DNA of 64,000 nucleotides from Hofstenia miamia. Taxonomy: Eukaryota > Xenacoelomorpha > Acoela. The translations under genes and the position numbers were made by a program. The stretch spans positions 306,923 to 370,922 of the forward strand of contig SCFE01000053.1 in NCBI GenBank assembly GCA_004352715.1. The letters are read 5' to 3'. The notes under the pieces are model-generated. The model ran no database searches. It was not told where the DNA came from and saw nothing but the letters and a program-made list of their open reading frames with translations. Below are positions 1 through 11,339 of this stretch, one piece after another; the first letter of the stretch is position 1, and the number at the start of each line of letters is the position of its first letter.

Positions 1-200
1 GGAAAACATTTTCAAAAGCTCACAAAATCAAAAATGAGGATTCTTTTCCAACTTATATGTATGTACATAGTGAAATAATTGACAAGGATATTTAGATAAA
101 AATGTATAAAAGATAGCTTAACTAAAAACGACATACATCAGGTTTTACAAAAGACCAAGTTGAATATTACAACTTATCATTATGTGTGAAAATAGTAAAA

Positions 201-379
201 AACTAAAAATTTTGAAAAATAAATTGATTTTATTATTGATTTTTATTATCAGAAGATTATTTGATGTGCTTAAACGCATTAGAAAAAAATTTTTTAAATA
301 GGAAACATACCTGGTCCGTTATCACGTTAAGAAATTAACGTTGTAATCAGAACTGCCGAATAAAACAGTACAACGGATC
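201..379 (+). repeat. Direct repeat Y, copy 1
   Basis: A block of about 179 bp, essentially identical to 1498–1676. It starts at AACTAAAAATTTTG and ends at the CGGATC next to a (TA)n tract. Both copies run into TA repeats, and copy 1 is followed by a scaffold gap. This could be a short dispersed element or a local duplication made during assembly. No coding potential was recognised. Confidence 0.8.
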
Positions 380-411
<32 letters not shown>

Positions 412-652
412 NNNNNNNNNNNNNNNNNNNNNNNNNNNNNNNNNNNNNNNNNNNNNNNNNNNNNNNNNNNNNNNNNNNNNNNNNNNNNNNNNNNNNNNNN
501 NNNNNNNNNNNNNNNNNNNNNNNNNNNNNNNNNNNNNNNNNNNNNNNNNNNNNNNNNNNNNNNNNNNNNNNNNNNNNNNNNNNNNNNNNNNNNNNNNNNN
601 NNNNNNNNNNNNNNNNNNNNNNNNNNNNNNNNNNNNNNNNNNNNNNNNNNNN

Positions 653-684
<32 letters not shown>
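380..684. repeat. (TA)n microsatellite interrupted by a gap
   Basis: Uninterrupted TA dinucleotides occupy both sides of a 241-base N gap (412–652), so the gap is probably a longer TA tract that could not be assembled. Confidence 0.9.
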
Positions 685-687
<3 letters not shown>

Positions 688-756
688 GAAAGTGTCCGCT
701 TAGAAATATATGTTTGACTAAAATATGCATAGCTTATAAGATAAAGTTTCTACTAC

Positions 757-1104
757 CAGTGTTGGAAAAAATCCGATTTAAATTTAAAAAATCTTAAAAT
801 CAGATTTTTCTAGTTAAATCGGATTTATTTATCTAAATTTCAATTTTACCCAGACAATCTTTCAAGATATATATCTTTTGGATACTACTTTTTTTTAAAT
901 ACAATAATTTAATCAATTTTAAACAGAGGATAAAAAACATGCAAACGCACATTTCAAAGCTTGCAATATATTCCAATATCAGATCAACGCCTTTAAAATA
1001 ATTAGAATACACTACTTGTATCTCTTTTAGTGTACTTGATTTAAATCAGTAATTTAACTAATAATGTCCTTTGGTTTAAATCCGATTTAAATCGACCAAC
1101 ACTG
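757..1104 (+). mobile_element. Non-autonomous hAT-like MITE (348 bp)
   Basis: The left end reads CAGTGTTGG followed by a CCGATTTAAAT motif. The right end is its inverted counterpart (CCAACACTG, with ATCGGATTTAAA on the opposite strand). The flanks are 8-bp near-identical target duplications, tctactac (749–756) and tttactac (1105–1112), as expected for hAT-type insertion. There is no ORF. A truncated relative in the same orientation lies at 52655–52922. Confidence 0.75.
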
Positions 1105-1419
1105 TTTACTACAAAATAACATTTCATATTCGCATTATTCCGTTAAAGGTAAACATGTCCTCAATAAAAAACAACGTTGAAGGATATAAAATTTTATATC
1201 CCATCAATTCGCGATAAATGCCGTTTTTCGAAACAACATACTACATAGGGTTGAAACATTGCCATGTTAGAGAAATGTTAACCCAAGAATAGAATAAAAT
1301 TACAAGCAAAATATTTTGAAACTCAATAAAAAACAACGATTGCATCAACAGATATAATTACTGGATGTTGAAGATCATAAAAGTGTAAAAACGGAATTAT
1401 ATCTAAAATTTAATGCAGA

Positions 1420-1781
1420 TAATATTCGAAATATACAATTGCAAGGACACAATATTAAGGAGATGGTAATATACAAATATAATTTTAGTATTATATAAAC
1501 TAAAAATTTTGAAAAATAAATTGATTTTATTATTGATTTTTATTATCAGAAGATTATTTGATGTGCTTAAACGCATTAGAAAAAAATTTTTTAAATAGGA
1601 AACATACCTGGTCCGTTATCACGTTAAGAAATTAACGTTGTAATCAGAACTGCCGAATAAAACAGTACAACGGATCCTTATATATATATATATATATTAA
1701 TAATATTCGAAATATACAATTGCAAGGACACAATATTAAGGAGATGGTAATATACAAATATAATTTTAGTATTATATAAAT
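1420..1781 (+). repeat. X–Y–X nested duplication
   Basis: An 81-bp segment X (1420–1500, beginning taatattcgaaat) recurs almost perfectly at 1701–1781. Between the two X copies sit repeat Y copy 2 (1498–1676) and a short (TA) run (1677–1697). The arrangement is either a real insertion with an unusually long flanking duplication or two alleles merged in assembly. Confidence 0.75.
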
Positions 1782-2787
1782 AAATTTTACGAAAAGTGAT
1801 ATATTTTGGTTTACTTTATTAAAATGATGAAAGACACGACACTTAATCGTCCCTTCCATTCCCATTAGGCCAATGCTCATAGAGTGCTATAGGGCGTATA
1901 GAAATATATCGAATGTGATATTACACCGAATTTAGTAGCCTTGTATTGTGATAATTTTCCGTTGGTTTATTTTGGTGTAAGATTCCCCATATTTTTGAAA
2001 CATGATTTGTCTAAGCTTCATACTAATGAAATATTTTGTAGACTAAATTGAAATCAAGTTTTCAGAAAATGATTAAGTTGTTCAAAATTTTTAAATTTGT
2101 CCATTTTCTTCATTTTATTGGGGTTCTGATTTATAGTTGAATTATTGTAGCTCTAGAAAAATGTCCAGGTAGCTAATGAAGAATTGACCTGGAGTAATGC
2201 ATCAGGATGAGCATTAGATCTTTTAGTGTTTACTATTAATTATTGTGATGTCTTGTGTAACTAATTTTAATATGTAGTGCAGAAAGTATTTCATTGAAAT
2301 TATTAATTATATTCTAGATCAACTTTTGCTAAGCAGTTGACACAAAAGTAATTGTTTATGTCCCAGCAGAATATAAAACCACATGCTTAATGGAAGTAAA
2401 CATACACAAATTGATCCAAGTTAGTAATGACTACACTGCTTAAATTCAACAAAGAGCAAAGAGGTGATATTTACATCTCTCTGAAAAACTAGCCTTAACC
2501 TTAGGAAAGAAATGTCAAGAAATCCATACTTTAGAATTATGATATATTACAATATCTTATTAACTTGATCACTAAATTTTCCTAATTATAAGCTTAGTTT
2601 TAGGTTTGCTCATACTTTTTTTGTTTGCTTAATATAGTTTTGCAATGTGCTACTCCATTAATTATTTACATATATTAAACATTAGTTATATTCATATTGA
2701 GTTTTTGTATGAATTAGATACACTGTTTGCATTTACTGATTGAGTTTATAATCAAGTTATTTACATAAACTTATTTACATTTAACTA
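1782..2787. other. AT-rich, no gene seen
   Basis: I see no open frame of note, repeat end or RNA gene in this stretch. Confidence 0.5.
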
Positions 2788-3960
2788 TTGTTGAAAATTG
2801 CAAAAGCAAGTTTAAATGGACCCAATTGCAGCACTTTGGATCAAAACACAATTCCCTACAACATGTGTTCAACATTATTTGACAGGGTTCACCCTGCACT
2901 GAAGGCTAAGGTTTACAGGTATGCTTTTCAACAACTTGAAGCTTTGACATGTATCTTCTTGAACTTTTCTTTAACTCAAGTAGGAAGCAGCTACTTTTTA
3001 GCAATATGTTGTGTTAGCAATTATCTACACTATTTCAAAAAAAATAGCTGACAGCTGTCACTATAACACATTAATGAAAATATGTAGGCAGCAAGACAAT
3101 TTGGAACATATGTATATTGATTGTTCTAATACCTCTAGATGTATATAAAAAGGCAACAGAAATTTGCATTTGCATTGAGGATATATTTCACTCACTGAAA
3201 GAAATGGAAACAGAGGCAATAATTTTATTCTCAGGTGTTAATAATTTAGTTTTGACTAATCTATTAGAGGAAAATCTTAAGGTATATGATGTAAAATGCT
3301 GAATCAAGAAAGTAATGATGATGATACAAGCCAGAAACAATTTTCCAGAATGCATTGTCTATGAGGAATTACTACAGAATGCAAATTTCTTTTACAACAA
3401 TCCTGAGGCACCTCAGTTGTTGTTCAATGTATTTGAATTCTTTTATCTGAAAAATCTGAAAAACACCTGAGATACAGATGCAGCAATGACCATCTTAGTA
3501 GCACTAAGAAGATCTAGGCTGTATGCACACTTCTATGATTACTTTTGAAAACATATAAATGACCTCAGATGTACTGTAGTGATAAACCACTAATTGGAAA
3601 TGCTTAACTTTCTTCACTACACTATAAACTTTTCACTAAAAAGGAAGTGGTACTGAAGGCTAACTATAACTAAGGAGTACACAGACATTAATTGGAACTC
3701 TGAAGAGGCAGAGGAATTAGTTGATAAAGCAAATGAGCTGGTGTATGGCAAATGAGCATCTCTACTATCTTTATAACATAACTAAAAGAGGGGCATGTTA
3801 TATCACCCTCAAAATGATTAGGGAATTAATTATTTGTAAAATTATTCTGTTAAACTTTTTGATGCAAAGTCAAGCACAATCTAAACTTAGTTCTGTCTTT
3901 GCAGAAATTTGAATGCACAAACATTTGCAAAGAACTTTGAAAAGTACCAAATTCTTTGAC
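2788..3960 (+). pseudogene. Degenerate coding remnant of unknown family
   Basis: Three open segments (2788–3051, 3117–3302 and a stop-broken run to about 3960) have a composition more like broken coding sequence than random AT-rich DNA. Examples are the acidic stretch around NSEEAEELVDKANEL near 3700 and EELLQNANFFYNNPEAPQLL near 3370. Stops and frame changes occur every 30–90 codons. The segment lies beside an LTR-A copy and is CpG-poor like the other retroelement debris, so it is probably gag- or pol-derived. No domain was recognised. Confidence 0.3.
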
Positions 3961-4099
3961 ACAGGCATTTTGAAAAATACAAATAAGAAAAAAGTAGAGG
4001 ACAGTCAAATGCAGAAAACTCCAAATTTACTAATATTAATTAAGTTAATTTAAATTCTTAACCATTTAACTATTTTCCAAAAGCTACTTTATTGTAGAA

Positions 4100-5053
4100 T
4101 TGTGGGGGAGCTCTGGCTACTCCAGTGTTACTGAGAAACTCACAGTTTAATGAAGGTTGCAAATGCTACCATTGTAGAGAGTGACCCACATTCTAACAAA
4201 AGAAAGAACATTGGTAGTTCAACAATTCAGTAAAGAAAAACAGAAACTATCCACAAAGAATATGTTTCCTGCAGTGAACAATTCACATGGTATCATGCTG
4301 AAGCCATATACAGGAAGCCATCCTTACTCACCAAGGTGCTAATTGTGTCTCAAGTATTAATTTCTAGCCCAATTTACAATTTAGCTTAGTGTTATATTAT
4401 CTCAGCACATGTAAACAATAAAGCAAAAGGCATGTAGTTACCATGTATTCATGTTTGCCAACAGCTTATTATATTTACAGTGTGTTGTTTAAGTGTATGT
4501 AAAAAATGAAATGATTGAAATAAAAGTTGTTAATCAATACACATACATGTAGCTGTAACTTAAAGTGACCATTATTTTGTCTGCCATCTGTTAAGGAGCT
4601 AGATGTTGCCCCAGACACAGCAGAGTAACTCCCAAATCATCAGTGGATCTTAAGTAAAATTTTTAAGTTAAAATCCATAATGAATCTAAAAGGGGTTAGC
4701 AAAGTTAATAAAACTCAAAAAGCAAACAATGTTGAAGTGAGAATAAATTCTATTGAGCATTTGCTACAAGTTCTTCATGTATTTATAACAATTGTTTGAA
4801 TTATTACCTGGTACATGTTTACAAAACTTCACATTAATTCCCTCACAAAATTAAATTAGCAATAACACCTCTGATCAAATTGAGGGGACAATTAATAAAT
4901 TGATCAAAATACTGCACTTGGAAATAAGAGAAATTAATATCAATAAATTGATAGGAACAAATCAATATGTCATCATGACATAACACTAAATTAGAGAGCC
5001 AGATAATCAAAATAATAAAAATAATCAAAATAGCTGCCCTGAGTGACTCTACA
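4100..5053 (-). mobile_element. LTR-A copy 1 plus leader (minus orientation)
   Basis: Read on the minus strand, the copy begins TGTAGAGTCACTCAGGG at 5053. It has a TATA box (TTATAAATAC, 4779–4788) about 267 bp in, then a conserved block around TTTGGGAGTTACTC and a TGGCAG motif that could be a primer-binding site. It then runs into leader sequence. Homologous copies are at 11340–11974, 13960–14582 and 21282–21740, and the leader recurs at 27600–27937. The sequence just before its start on the minus strand contains aatgtggggca, a possible polypurine tract. The leftmost 300 bp (4100–4400) matches sequence at 27840–28130. Confidence 0.6.
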
Positions 5054-5525
5054 TGCCCCACATTGCATAGTTAATTTTGTGGTAGAAGTTGGACAGTGGG
5101 ACCCAACAATAACATTTGTGTCTCCTCCACCATTTCTGCTGCTAGAACATCATGCCAGGATGAGACTTCAGCATATTTGTGTTGCCTTGTAATCTGCATC
5201 AAGGTTTCTCTCTTTGTGACAGCTTCATTGCAGAGACACAAAAATTTAATCTCAGGCAGGAGCTAATAGGGCAGTTTCTTCTCAAGTTGTTGATCCTCCT
5301 TTGAAAGTGTTGTAAAAACATTCATATAGCTGAAGACCTTTTAAAGCAATCATGAGCGTCATGAGCACATTGGTGTCAGAAGTGTGAGTGTCTTCTGCAA
5401 TGATCCAGGTGTTAGGGTAGAACTGTGTAAACACAGCAATCCCATCTAAGTAGTGTGGTCCAAAAAAGTGAACAGTACTTGTTGACTTATTGGAGCATCA
5501 TTTTTTCTGGGTCAGTTGTTTTGGC

Positions 5526-6146
5526 TCATAGCATTGTAATAATTGTGATCTGTTTGGTAACATTGTAATAGTGAGTTAGGGTTTCTACATTATTTATCCA
5601 TATCATGTCACCTGATACTTGGAAAAAAATGAGGACCCATGGATCTAAAGTTGTGATTTTACTGTGAATTTTCCATAGTTGGGTTGATATTGGCTGCCCT
5701 TTCTGGAAAATGTCCTTGATAGTTAGTTTCCTGTCAATGTAAATGCACTTGGGATTTCTGCCTTCTATTAGGGTGTCCCATGTTTCCTTATACTCCTTCA
5801 TTTGCATAGCCTTCATGATCTCAGCTGTAGTGGACATGTAATTGATTTTATCAGAGAGATGGGCCAATACTTTCTTGCATCCTTTCTTCACTCTCCAGGA
5901 TGGTAGAATTAACAGTGTCATGAGGTATGGTGGAGGTATGCAGAGTAAGTTGTTCTTCTCAGAATTTGTCTCAACTTGTTCAAACTTGACTTTCTTTTTG
6001 AGAGCAGCAGTTCCAATCATAACAGGGTAGTTAATCTTGTCTTCTTTAATCATGTCCCAGAATATGCTTCTTAGCCCATGTTTGTGAAGCTTGGCAATCT
6101 GTGTATTGGAAATGTGTAGTTGAGAAGTAGTGCATTCTATGTCCAA
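5526..6146 (-). CDS. Hypothetical ORF in retroelement 3' region
   Basis: This is a continuous 206-codon frame beginning MDIECTTSQLHISN. It is unusually long for this AT-rich debris. It is basic and rich in K, I and T, with no signal peptide and no clear membrane segment. It lies downstream of the integrase remnant and upstream of LTR-A, the position where an env or other third ORF sits in some Ty3/gypsy elements. I do not recognise a domain. Its start codon falls inside a locally duplicated segment, so the true N-terminus is uncertain and may lie in the 6156–6359 or 6432–6650 frames. Confidence 0.35.
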   Translation of the reverse strand: MDIECTTSQLHISNTQIAKLHKHGLRSIFWDMIKEDKINYPVMIGTAALKKKVKFEQVETNSEKNNLLCIPPPYLMTLLILPSWRVKKGCKKVLAHLSDKINYMSTTAEIMKAMQMKEYKETWDTLIEGRNPKCIYIDRKLTIKDIFQKGQPISTQLWKIHSKITTLDPWVLIFFQVSGDMIWINNVETLTHYYNVTKQITIITML

Positions 6147-6419
6147 TGCTATTTGTCACCAAGGCAATTGTAGAAGCAATAGTTCTTCTTTTGTGAACAT
6201 TTCAGTGAGGCACCACTTCATGNTAAACAAGAGAAGAGCGTAGAGACATCGGAATGGGATCTTTGTTTGAAAAGATGTTGCTGGTTTTGAATGATTGAAA
6301 GACANGAAATGTGGAGTTGAGAAGTAGTGCATTCTATGTCCAATGCTATTTGTCACCAAGGCAATTGTAGAAGCAATAGTTCTTCTTTTGTGAACATTTC
6401 AGTGAGGCACCACTTCATG
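6118..6419. repeat. 105-bp duplication around two single-N joins
   Basis: 6118–6222 and 6315–6419 are identical. A single N follows the first copy (6223) and another (6305) lies just before the second. The sequence between (6224–6304) is unique. Pairing of exact duplication with single Ns suggests an assembly join and not a biological repeat. Confidence 0.75.
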
Positions 6420-6431
6420 AGACCCAATATG

Positions 6432-7069
6432 TCATTGTCTGCTGCTCTTGATAACATGGTCAACAATGGAGGGTTTTTCAGCAAACTCTTCTGGATGGTG
6501 CCCAATGGTGAGGATGTGCTCATCCTCAGTAATAGACCAAGCAGGCATAGGTATCAGAGAGGCTGCAGTGCTAGAGAATTTTTGTAAGTTAACAGCCTTG
6601 ATGAGGACATTAGTGCCAGGTGAAACTTCAATGGCTGATGAAAATAACAACTCTTCCTCTCAGTAAAACTGCTCTGGGGAGTGCATCATCTGTTCTATTA
6701 TGGTAAGTGGAATGATTTTACTGTCTTTTGCTGTGTGCCTCCTGGTTTCTGCAATTTTGTTGTAGCTGCTTTCAGGATAACTCATCTTCTCAAGGTTAAA
6801 GTGAATCTCAGTTTTCTGTGCACATTGTAATAATTGACCAGCTCTAGAAACTGCTGTTTAGACCCAGGCTCTTGTTGAATGAGGCAGCTTGTGCACAGTG
6901 GCACATACTCAGAGTCAAGGGATGGAAACTTTGTCTCAGCAGTTGCTCCCCAGATATATTTTTTTAATGTGTCCAGGAAATGTTTAGATCTGAGAATGCA
7001 ATGCCAAGATGGTTCACAATCATCTCTGGCAGTAGACACCCTAGCAGACTGCTTGTGCCTAGTAATCAT
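6432..7069 (-). pseudogene. Broken ORFs in retroelement 3' region
   Basis: Two open segments on the minus strand (7069–6782 and 6650–6432) are separated by a stop and a frame change. The first contains C-x2-C (CTSC) preceded by an ETKFPSLDSEYVPLCTSC context. The second has the sequence around GTNVLIKAVNLQKFSSTAAS. They lie in line with the ORFs on either side and are best read as parts of one decayed coding region of unknown function. Confidence 0.3.
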
Positions 7070-7215
7070 GAGTAAAATTTCTTGAAGTGCTCCATGGCTT
7101 TCTTACTCTTCCCAGGGGACACTGGTAGGGAGCATGAGTGAAGCAGCCAGTTCTTGACCTTCCAGGCTGCTGGACAAATCACTAGCTCATGGGTACACCA
7201 TTTTGGTAGTTGCTC

Positions 7216-8500
7216 TTAGGTGGTTTGGTTGAGAGGCAGTTGAAGTTGTGGATCATTCATGAGGAATATAGATGGGATCCAAATGGCTCCACATGACTGA
7301 ATGGCTTGGGTAAATTTCTCTGAAAATAACTTTTCAGCAAAGTTCTGCTGGTTCTGAGAAATGTATGAGATGCATATCTCCATAAGGAGCCTCTCCACTG
7401 ATTGAGAGTAATCATTGGACACGCCTTCAGGGCTCTGGTCTGCCTTAAGGGATGCCCAGATTTTGTTGATTTTGGCAAGAGTGGTTGCACTCTGGGAGAA
7501 AGTGAAGCTAATATGGATGTTGGTGATGGAGGCTAGGCTGGGCAGATTGATGTTGATGGACTCAAGAGTCTGAGCATGAACAGCAGTGTTGATAATGAGC
7601 CTTGTGTCTACAGCAAGGCAATGTGTGGGAATCTTTTTGCATAGCAAGAGATCAGTGTAAATCAACTTAGTGATTGAGATGATGTTAGTGCTAACAGGCC
7701 AATAGTAGTTGCTGTACAGGATTGTGAAGTTTTCCATCTGGAAGTGGAGATTCTCAATTTGCTTGGGTATCTCATCCTGGTACTCCTCCTTGAGGAACAT
7801 AATGAGGTGAATGTTCTTGACCTTAGAAAGCTGGTAGGTGATCTTGATCTTCTCTATGATCTTCAGTTGGCTTACCTCACCTACTTGCAGGAAATAAATG
7901 ATAAGAAGGTTCTCAAAATCAATGTTGACACACTCAAATTTCTATATTGATTTCTTGCTGTTGAGGAGCTGGCACAAGTGGGAGAGGTTGAAGTCCTTGT
8001 CAAACATGGTATGCATGATACTCCTCCAATAGGGTCTCTTTAATCTGCCATGCATTTTCAAGTTGTAGCAAATAATTGTATTGATCTTGAGATGGTGCTC
8101 AGCATTGATAAGAAATGGAATGATCTCTATGGAGCAGGTTAATGATTTGGTGTTGTAGGTCCATCTCAACTTATTCTTCATCTCTTCATACAAGTTATCT
8201 CAGACAAAACTAATGGCTTTAGGGGTGAAGTACCTCATCTCCAACTTTGGATGTCTCCAACTCTACATCTAGGCAAAATACAAGTAGCAGTAATGTTGCT
8301 ACTATTACCAAGGTTACTATCATATTTGACCTCAGTGAGGTCATCTTCCTCACATTCAGTGAGGTTATCATAAGTCTCAAATTCATTTACTCCATCATCA
8401 AAGAGTGAAAACTTGCTATTAGGGTTGATGATGACATTATCAATGTCCTTAACAGCTTGCTTGAGTTGTTGAAAGTGGGTGACTCTCCCATTATTTAATA
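7216..8500 (-). pseudogene. Post-integrase ORF, unknown function
   Basis: After the integrase C-terminal domain ends near 8505, open sequence continues on the minus strand. There is an acidic stretch (DDGVNEFETYDNLTECEEDD region, about 8400–8340), then an 83-codon frame (8193–7942), then a 194-codon frame (7800–7216) rich in S, T, I and N with three Cys. Together these span about 430 codons broken by a few frameshifts. I see no transmembrane helix, furin-like site or fusion peptide, so an envelope assignment is not supported. It may be a third ORF specific to this retroelement lineage. Confidence 0.35.
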
Positions 8501-8504
8501 ATTA

Positions 8505-9399
8505 CTTGTGGTGATCTAACACTTTAGTTATAACAAACAGACTTTGCCAATTAGTGGCAAGTTTTTGCACTTGATTAGTATCAGTGACCTGGCAAGGGAA
8601 ATAGGCAAGGACCTTGTCACCTTGTTTATGAGGCTCACCATATAATTTATGATTAAAGTTTCACCACTGGTGGACAACAGATTTATTGGTATTCTGACAG
8701 ATAGTGAGGTGCAATTCTTGAAGTTCATGCAGCATGTGGTTTACAAAATTCTTCAAAGTAGTTATCCAGAAACATAATAAAGAGAGGTGTACGCACTTCA
8801 CAACCAAACATTGCCTTGAGGGGCTGACCTTCATTGTGGAATGAACTGCTATGTTATAAAAATACTCCACTGCTCAATGACTCTCTTCCAGTTCAGACCC
8901 ACGACTTTGTTCATGTGTTCAGCTGTTTGGCTATGTAGCTTGGCCCTTTGTTCTAGAAAGTGCCTGGCCCCTTGGAGCAGGCAGGTCATGCACTTATTGA
9001 TGACATTTTGAATGGCAGCTCTGCTGCAGATTGTAACATATCTAGCATTGAATTTACATTCAATTTGGGTAATGCCTAAGTGGCCTTTCTCATGAATTTT
9101 ATGGACCAAGTCCCTCTGGAAGTATTTGGGATGGCTAGTCAGTTGTTCTGACTCTTGGCATATAGTAGGCCAGTGTCCTTCTGTCTCCAGTTATATCACT
9201 GGAAATAATGATTGGTGACAGGACTGAAAGTGTGGTTTGCATTCTTAAATTTCACAATGATCTCAGATAGCACTTTGTTGTGCTGTTGATGTGATAAGAT
9301 TTCTGCCTCAATAATTTCCTCTTTGACAAGAATTGGGAGGATAGCTTTTCCATAGCATTCAGTGGGTATTTTGGGAAGGCATTTTGTAGCATCATCCAA
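8505..9399 (-). pseudogene. Ty3/gypsy integrase remnant, catalytic core deleted
   Basis: Integrases join retroelement DNA into the host chromosome. On the minus strand this fragment starts with the linker upstream of integrase (9399–9196). It then shows an HHCC zinc-binding region (HEKGHLGITQIE followed by CMTC, about 9105–8985). It then passes directly to sequence that normally follows the catalytic core (WKRVIE and EYFYNIAVHSTMKVSP), and ends with the C-terminal SH3-like part (GDKVLAYFPCQ and NWQSLFVITKVL, to about 8505). The core holding the catalytic D, D and E is missing: the related + strand copy at 16395–16760 has about 115 residues that have no counterpart here. Stops and frameshifts also interrupt it. 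Non-functional. Confidence 0.7.
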
Positions 9400-11250
9400 A
9401 AGGCAACTAAAGCTGAATAACGTTGAATGATTATTAATTGAAATTAATTGTAAAAATTTAGTTAATGAACTTTAGTTATTTTTGTAAAATGCAACTAAGA
9501 TTTAATATTGGTCAAAATAAGAAACTTGTTAGCTGATCAAGAGATAATTGACAAATTAAATTGAGCAAACTAACGCTTACGTATGAACAGCCATATTGGC
9601 AGACGAATCATTTGAATTTTAAAATCGGCAGGTACTTTTTGTAGAAATTTTATAAATAGCTTTGATTCAACCATAATTTTGATGAACAATAAATTCTTCG
9701 GAGTTTATTTATTTTTCATTTCTACTTTATCTGGTTTGATTATTTAATTAAATGTGCAGCTAGGCAAGTTGTGTTTAGTAGTGGCTGGAATCCATCACAG
9801 GATCGATTCTAGGGNNNNNNNNNNNNNNNNNNNNNNNNNNNNNNNNNNNNNNNNNNNNNNNNNNNNNNNNNNNNNNNNNNNNNNNNNNNNNNNNNNNNNN
9901 NNNNNNNNNNNNNNNNNNNNNNNNNNNNNNNNNNNNNNNNNNNNNNNNNNNNNNNNNNNNNNNNNNNNNNNNNNNNNNNNNNNNNNNNNNNNNNNNNNNN
10001 NNNNNNNNNNNNNNNNNNNNNNNNNNNNNNNNNNNNNNNNNNNNNNNNNNNNNNNNNNNNNNNNNNNNNNNNNNNNNNNNNNNNNNNNNNNNNNNNNNNN
10101 NNNNNNNNNNNNNNNNNNNNNNNNNNNNNNNNNNNNNNNNNNNNNNNNNNNNNNNNNNNNNNNNNNNNNNNNNNNNNNNNNNNNNNNNNNNNNNNNNNNN
10201 NNNNNNNNNNNNNNNNNNNNNNNNNNNNNNNNNNNNNNNNNNNNNNNNNNNNNNNNNNNNNNNNNNNNNNNNNNNNNNNNNNNNNNNNNNNNNNNNNNNN
10301 NNNNNNNNNNNNNNNNNNNNNNNNNNNNNNNNNNNNNNNNNNNNNNNNNNNNNNNNNNNNNNNNNNNNNNNNNNNNNNNNNNNNNNNNNNNNNNNNNNNN
10401 NNNNNNNNNNNNNNNNNNNNNNNNNNNNNNNNNNNNNNNNNNNNNNNNNNNNNNNNNNNNNNNNNNNNNNNNNNNNNNNNNNNNNNNNNNNNNNNNNNNN
10501 NNNNNNNNNNNNNNNNNNNNNNNNNNNNNNNNNNNNNNNNNNNNNNNNNNNNNNNNNNNNNNNNNNNNNNNNNNNNNNNNNNNNNNNNNNNNNNNNNNNN
10601 NNNNNNNNNNNNNNNNNNNNNNNNNNNNNNNNNNNNNNNNNNNNNNNNNNNNNNNNNNNNNNNNNNNNNNNNNNNNNNNNNNNNNNNNNNNNNNNNNNNN
10701 NNNNNNNNNNNNNNNNNNNNNNNNNNNNNNNNNNNNNNNNNNNNNNNNNNNNNNNNNNNNNNNNNNNNNNNNNNNNNNNNNNNNNNNNNNNNNNNNNNNN
10801 NNNNNNNNNNNNNNGGATAAATGACTTTACATGTAGTACTAGTAAATGTAGGTGTAGGAAACTGCAATCTTATTACTTAAATGATTAAGCCGATAGTTTT
10901 ACGCTAATGGCTATTTTAATATTATGTAAATGCAGTTAGTGTCAATGCCCGGTTGCTTTATTAAATCAAAACAACAAACACTTTACAAATTTGAGTTTAA
11001 GTCAGTTACAACTTTACTTGAGTGCACGCACTGAGCTAACTTAAGGTACACATAATTAATTCCAGTTGAGTGAGGTGGTGCCCTGGAATCAACCATTGTT
11101 ACAGGAGAAGAGGAGCTGTCTTGTGGAGATCGGCTTTGGGCAGTAGCCCATGGAAGAACTGAAGAGGAAACATCGTGATGCTCTGTCACCTAAACAGTGA
11201 TGGTCAATACTCAATTATTTAATTAACATAACTAGTTAATAAGATAGAGA
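9385..11250 (+). mobile_element. LTR-B copy 1 (contains 1000-N gap)
   Basis: It begins TGTAGCATCATCC at 9385 and has the conserved GGCAGAC–CAGGTACTTTTT block and a TATA box (TATAAATAGC, 9651). After the 1000-base scaffold gap (9815–10814) comes the downstream part, TGAGTTTAAGTCAGTTACA and an ACCTAAACAGTG block near 11190. Other copies are at 15406, 16802, 19577 and inverted at 22447. The short ORFs at 10983–11189 and 11257–11472 look incidental. Confidence 0.6.
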
Positions 11251-11339
11251 GGTCTGATGGTTCAACAACTTGGTAACACCTCACCCGCGATTTACCAAGT
11301 ACTTATTATCAGTAGTTGGACATGGCATAATAAGCTAGG

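Larger units (their letters stand above)
5054..9384 (-). mobile_element. Degenerate Ty3/gypsy-like retroelement interior
   Basis: On the minus strand the order is a pol linker and integrase remnant (9399–8505), then about 3.4 kb of broken extra ORFs, then a polypurine-like stretch and LTR-A at 5053. Reverse transcriptase, RNase H and protease are absent because the 5' side stops at 9385, where an LTR-B copy begins. The interior is visibly poor in CpG. It is an old, non-functional copy. The 5054–5525 part holds no recognised coding sequence. Confidence 0.55.

Noticed and set aside
7216-8193. Possible retroviral envelope gene after integrase
   Set aside because: Position fits, but I see no signal peptide, cleavage site or transmembrane anchor, so it is listed only as an unknown third ORF.
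9754-10867. Open frames of more than 300 codons on both strands across 9815–10814
   Set aside because: They consist almost entirely of N. The same holds for long frames over 23188–24187, 25347–26346, 46239–47123, 412–652, 55290–55451 and 57917–58004.
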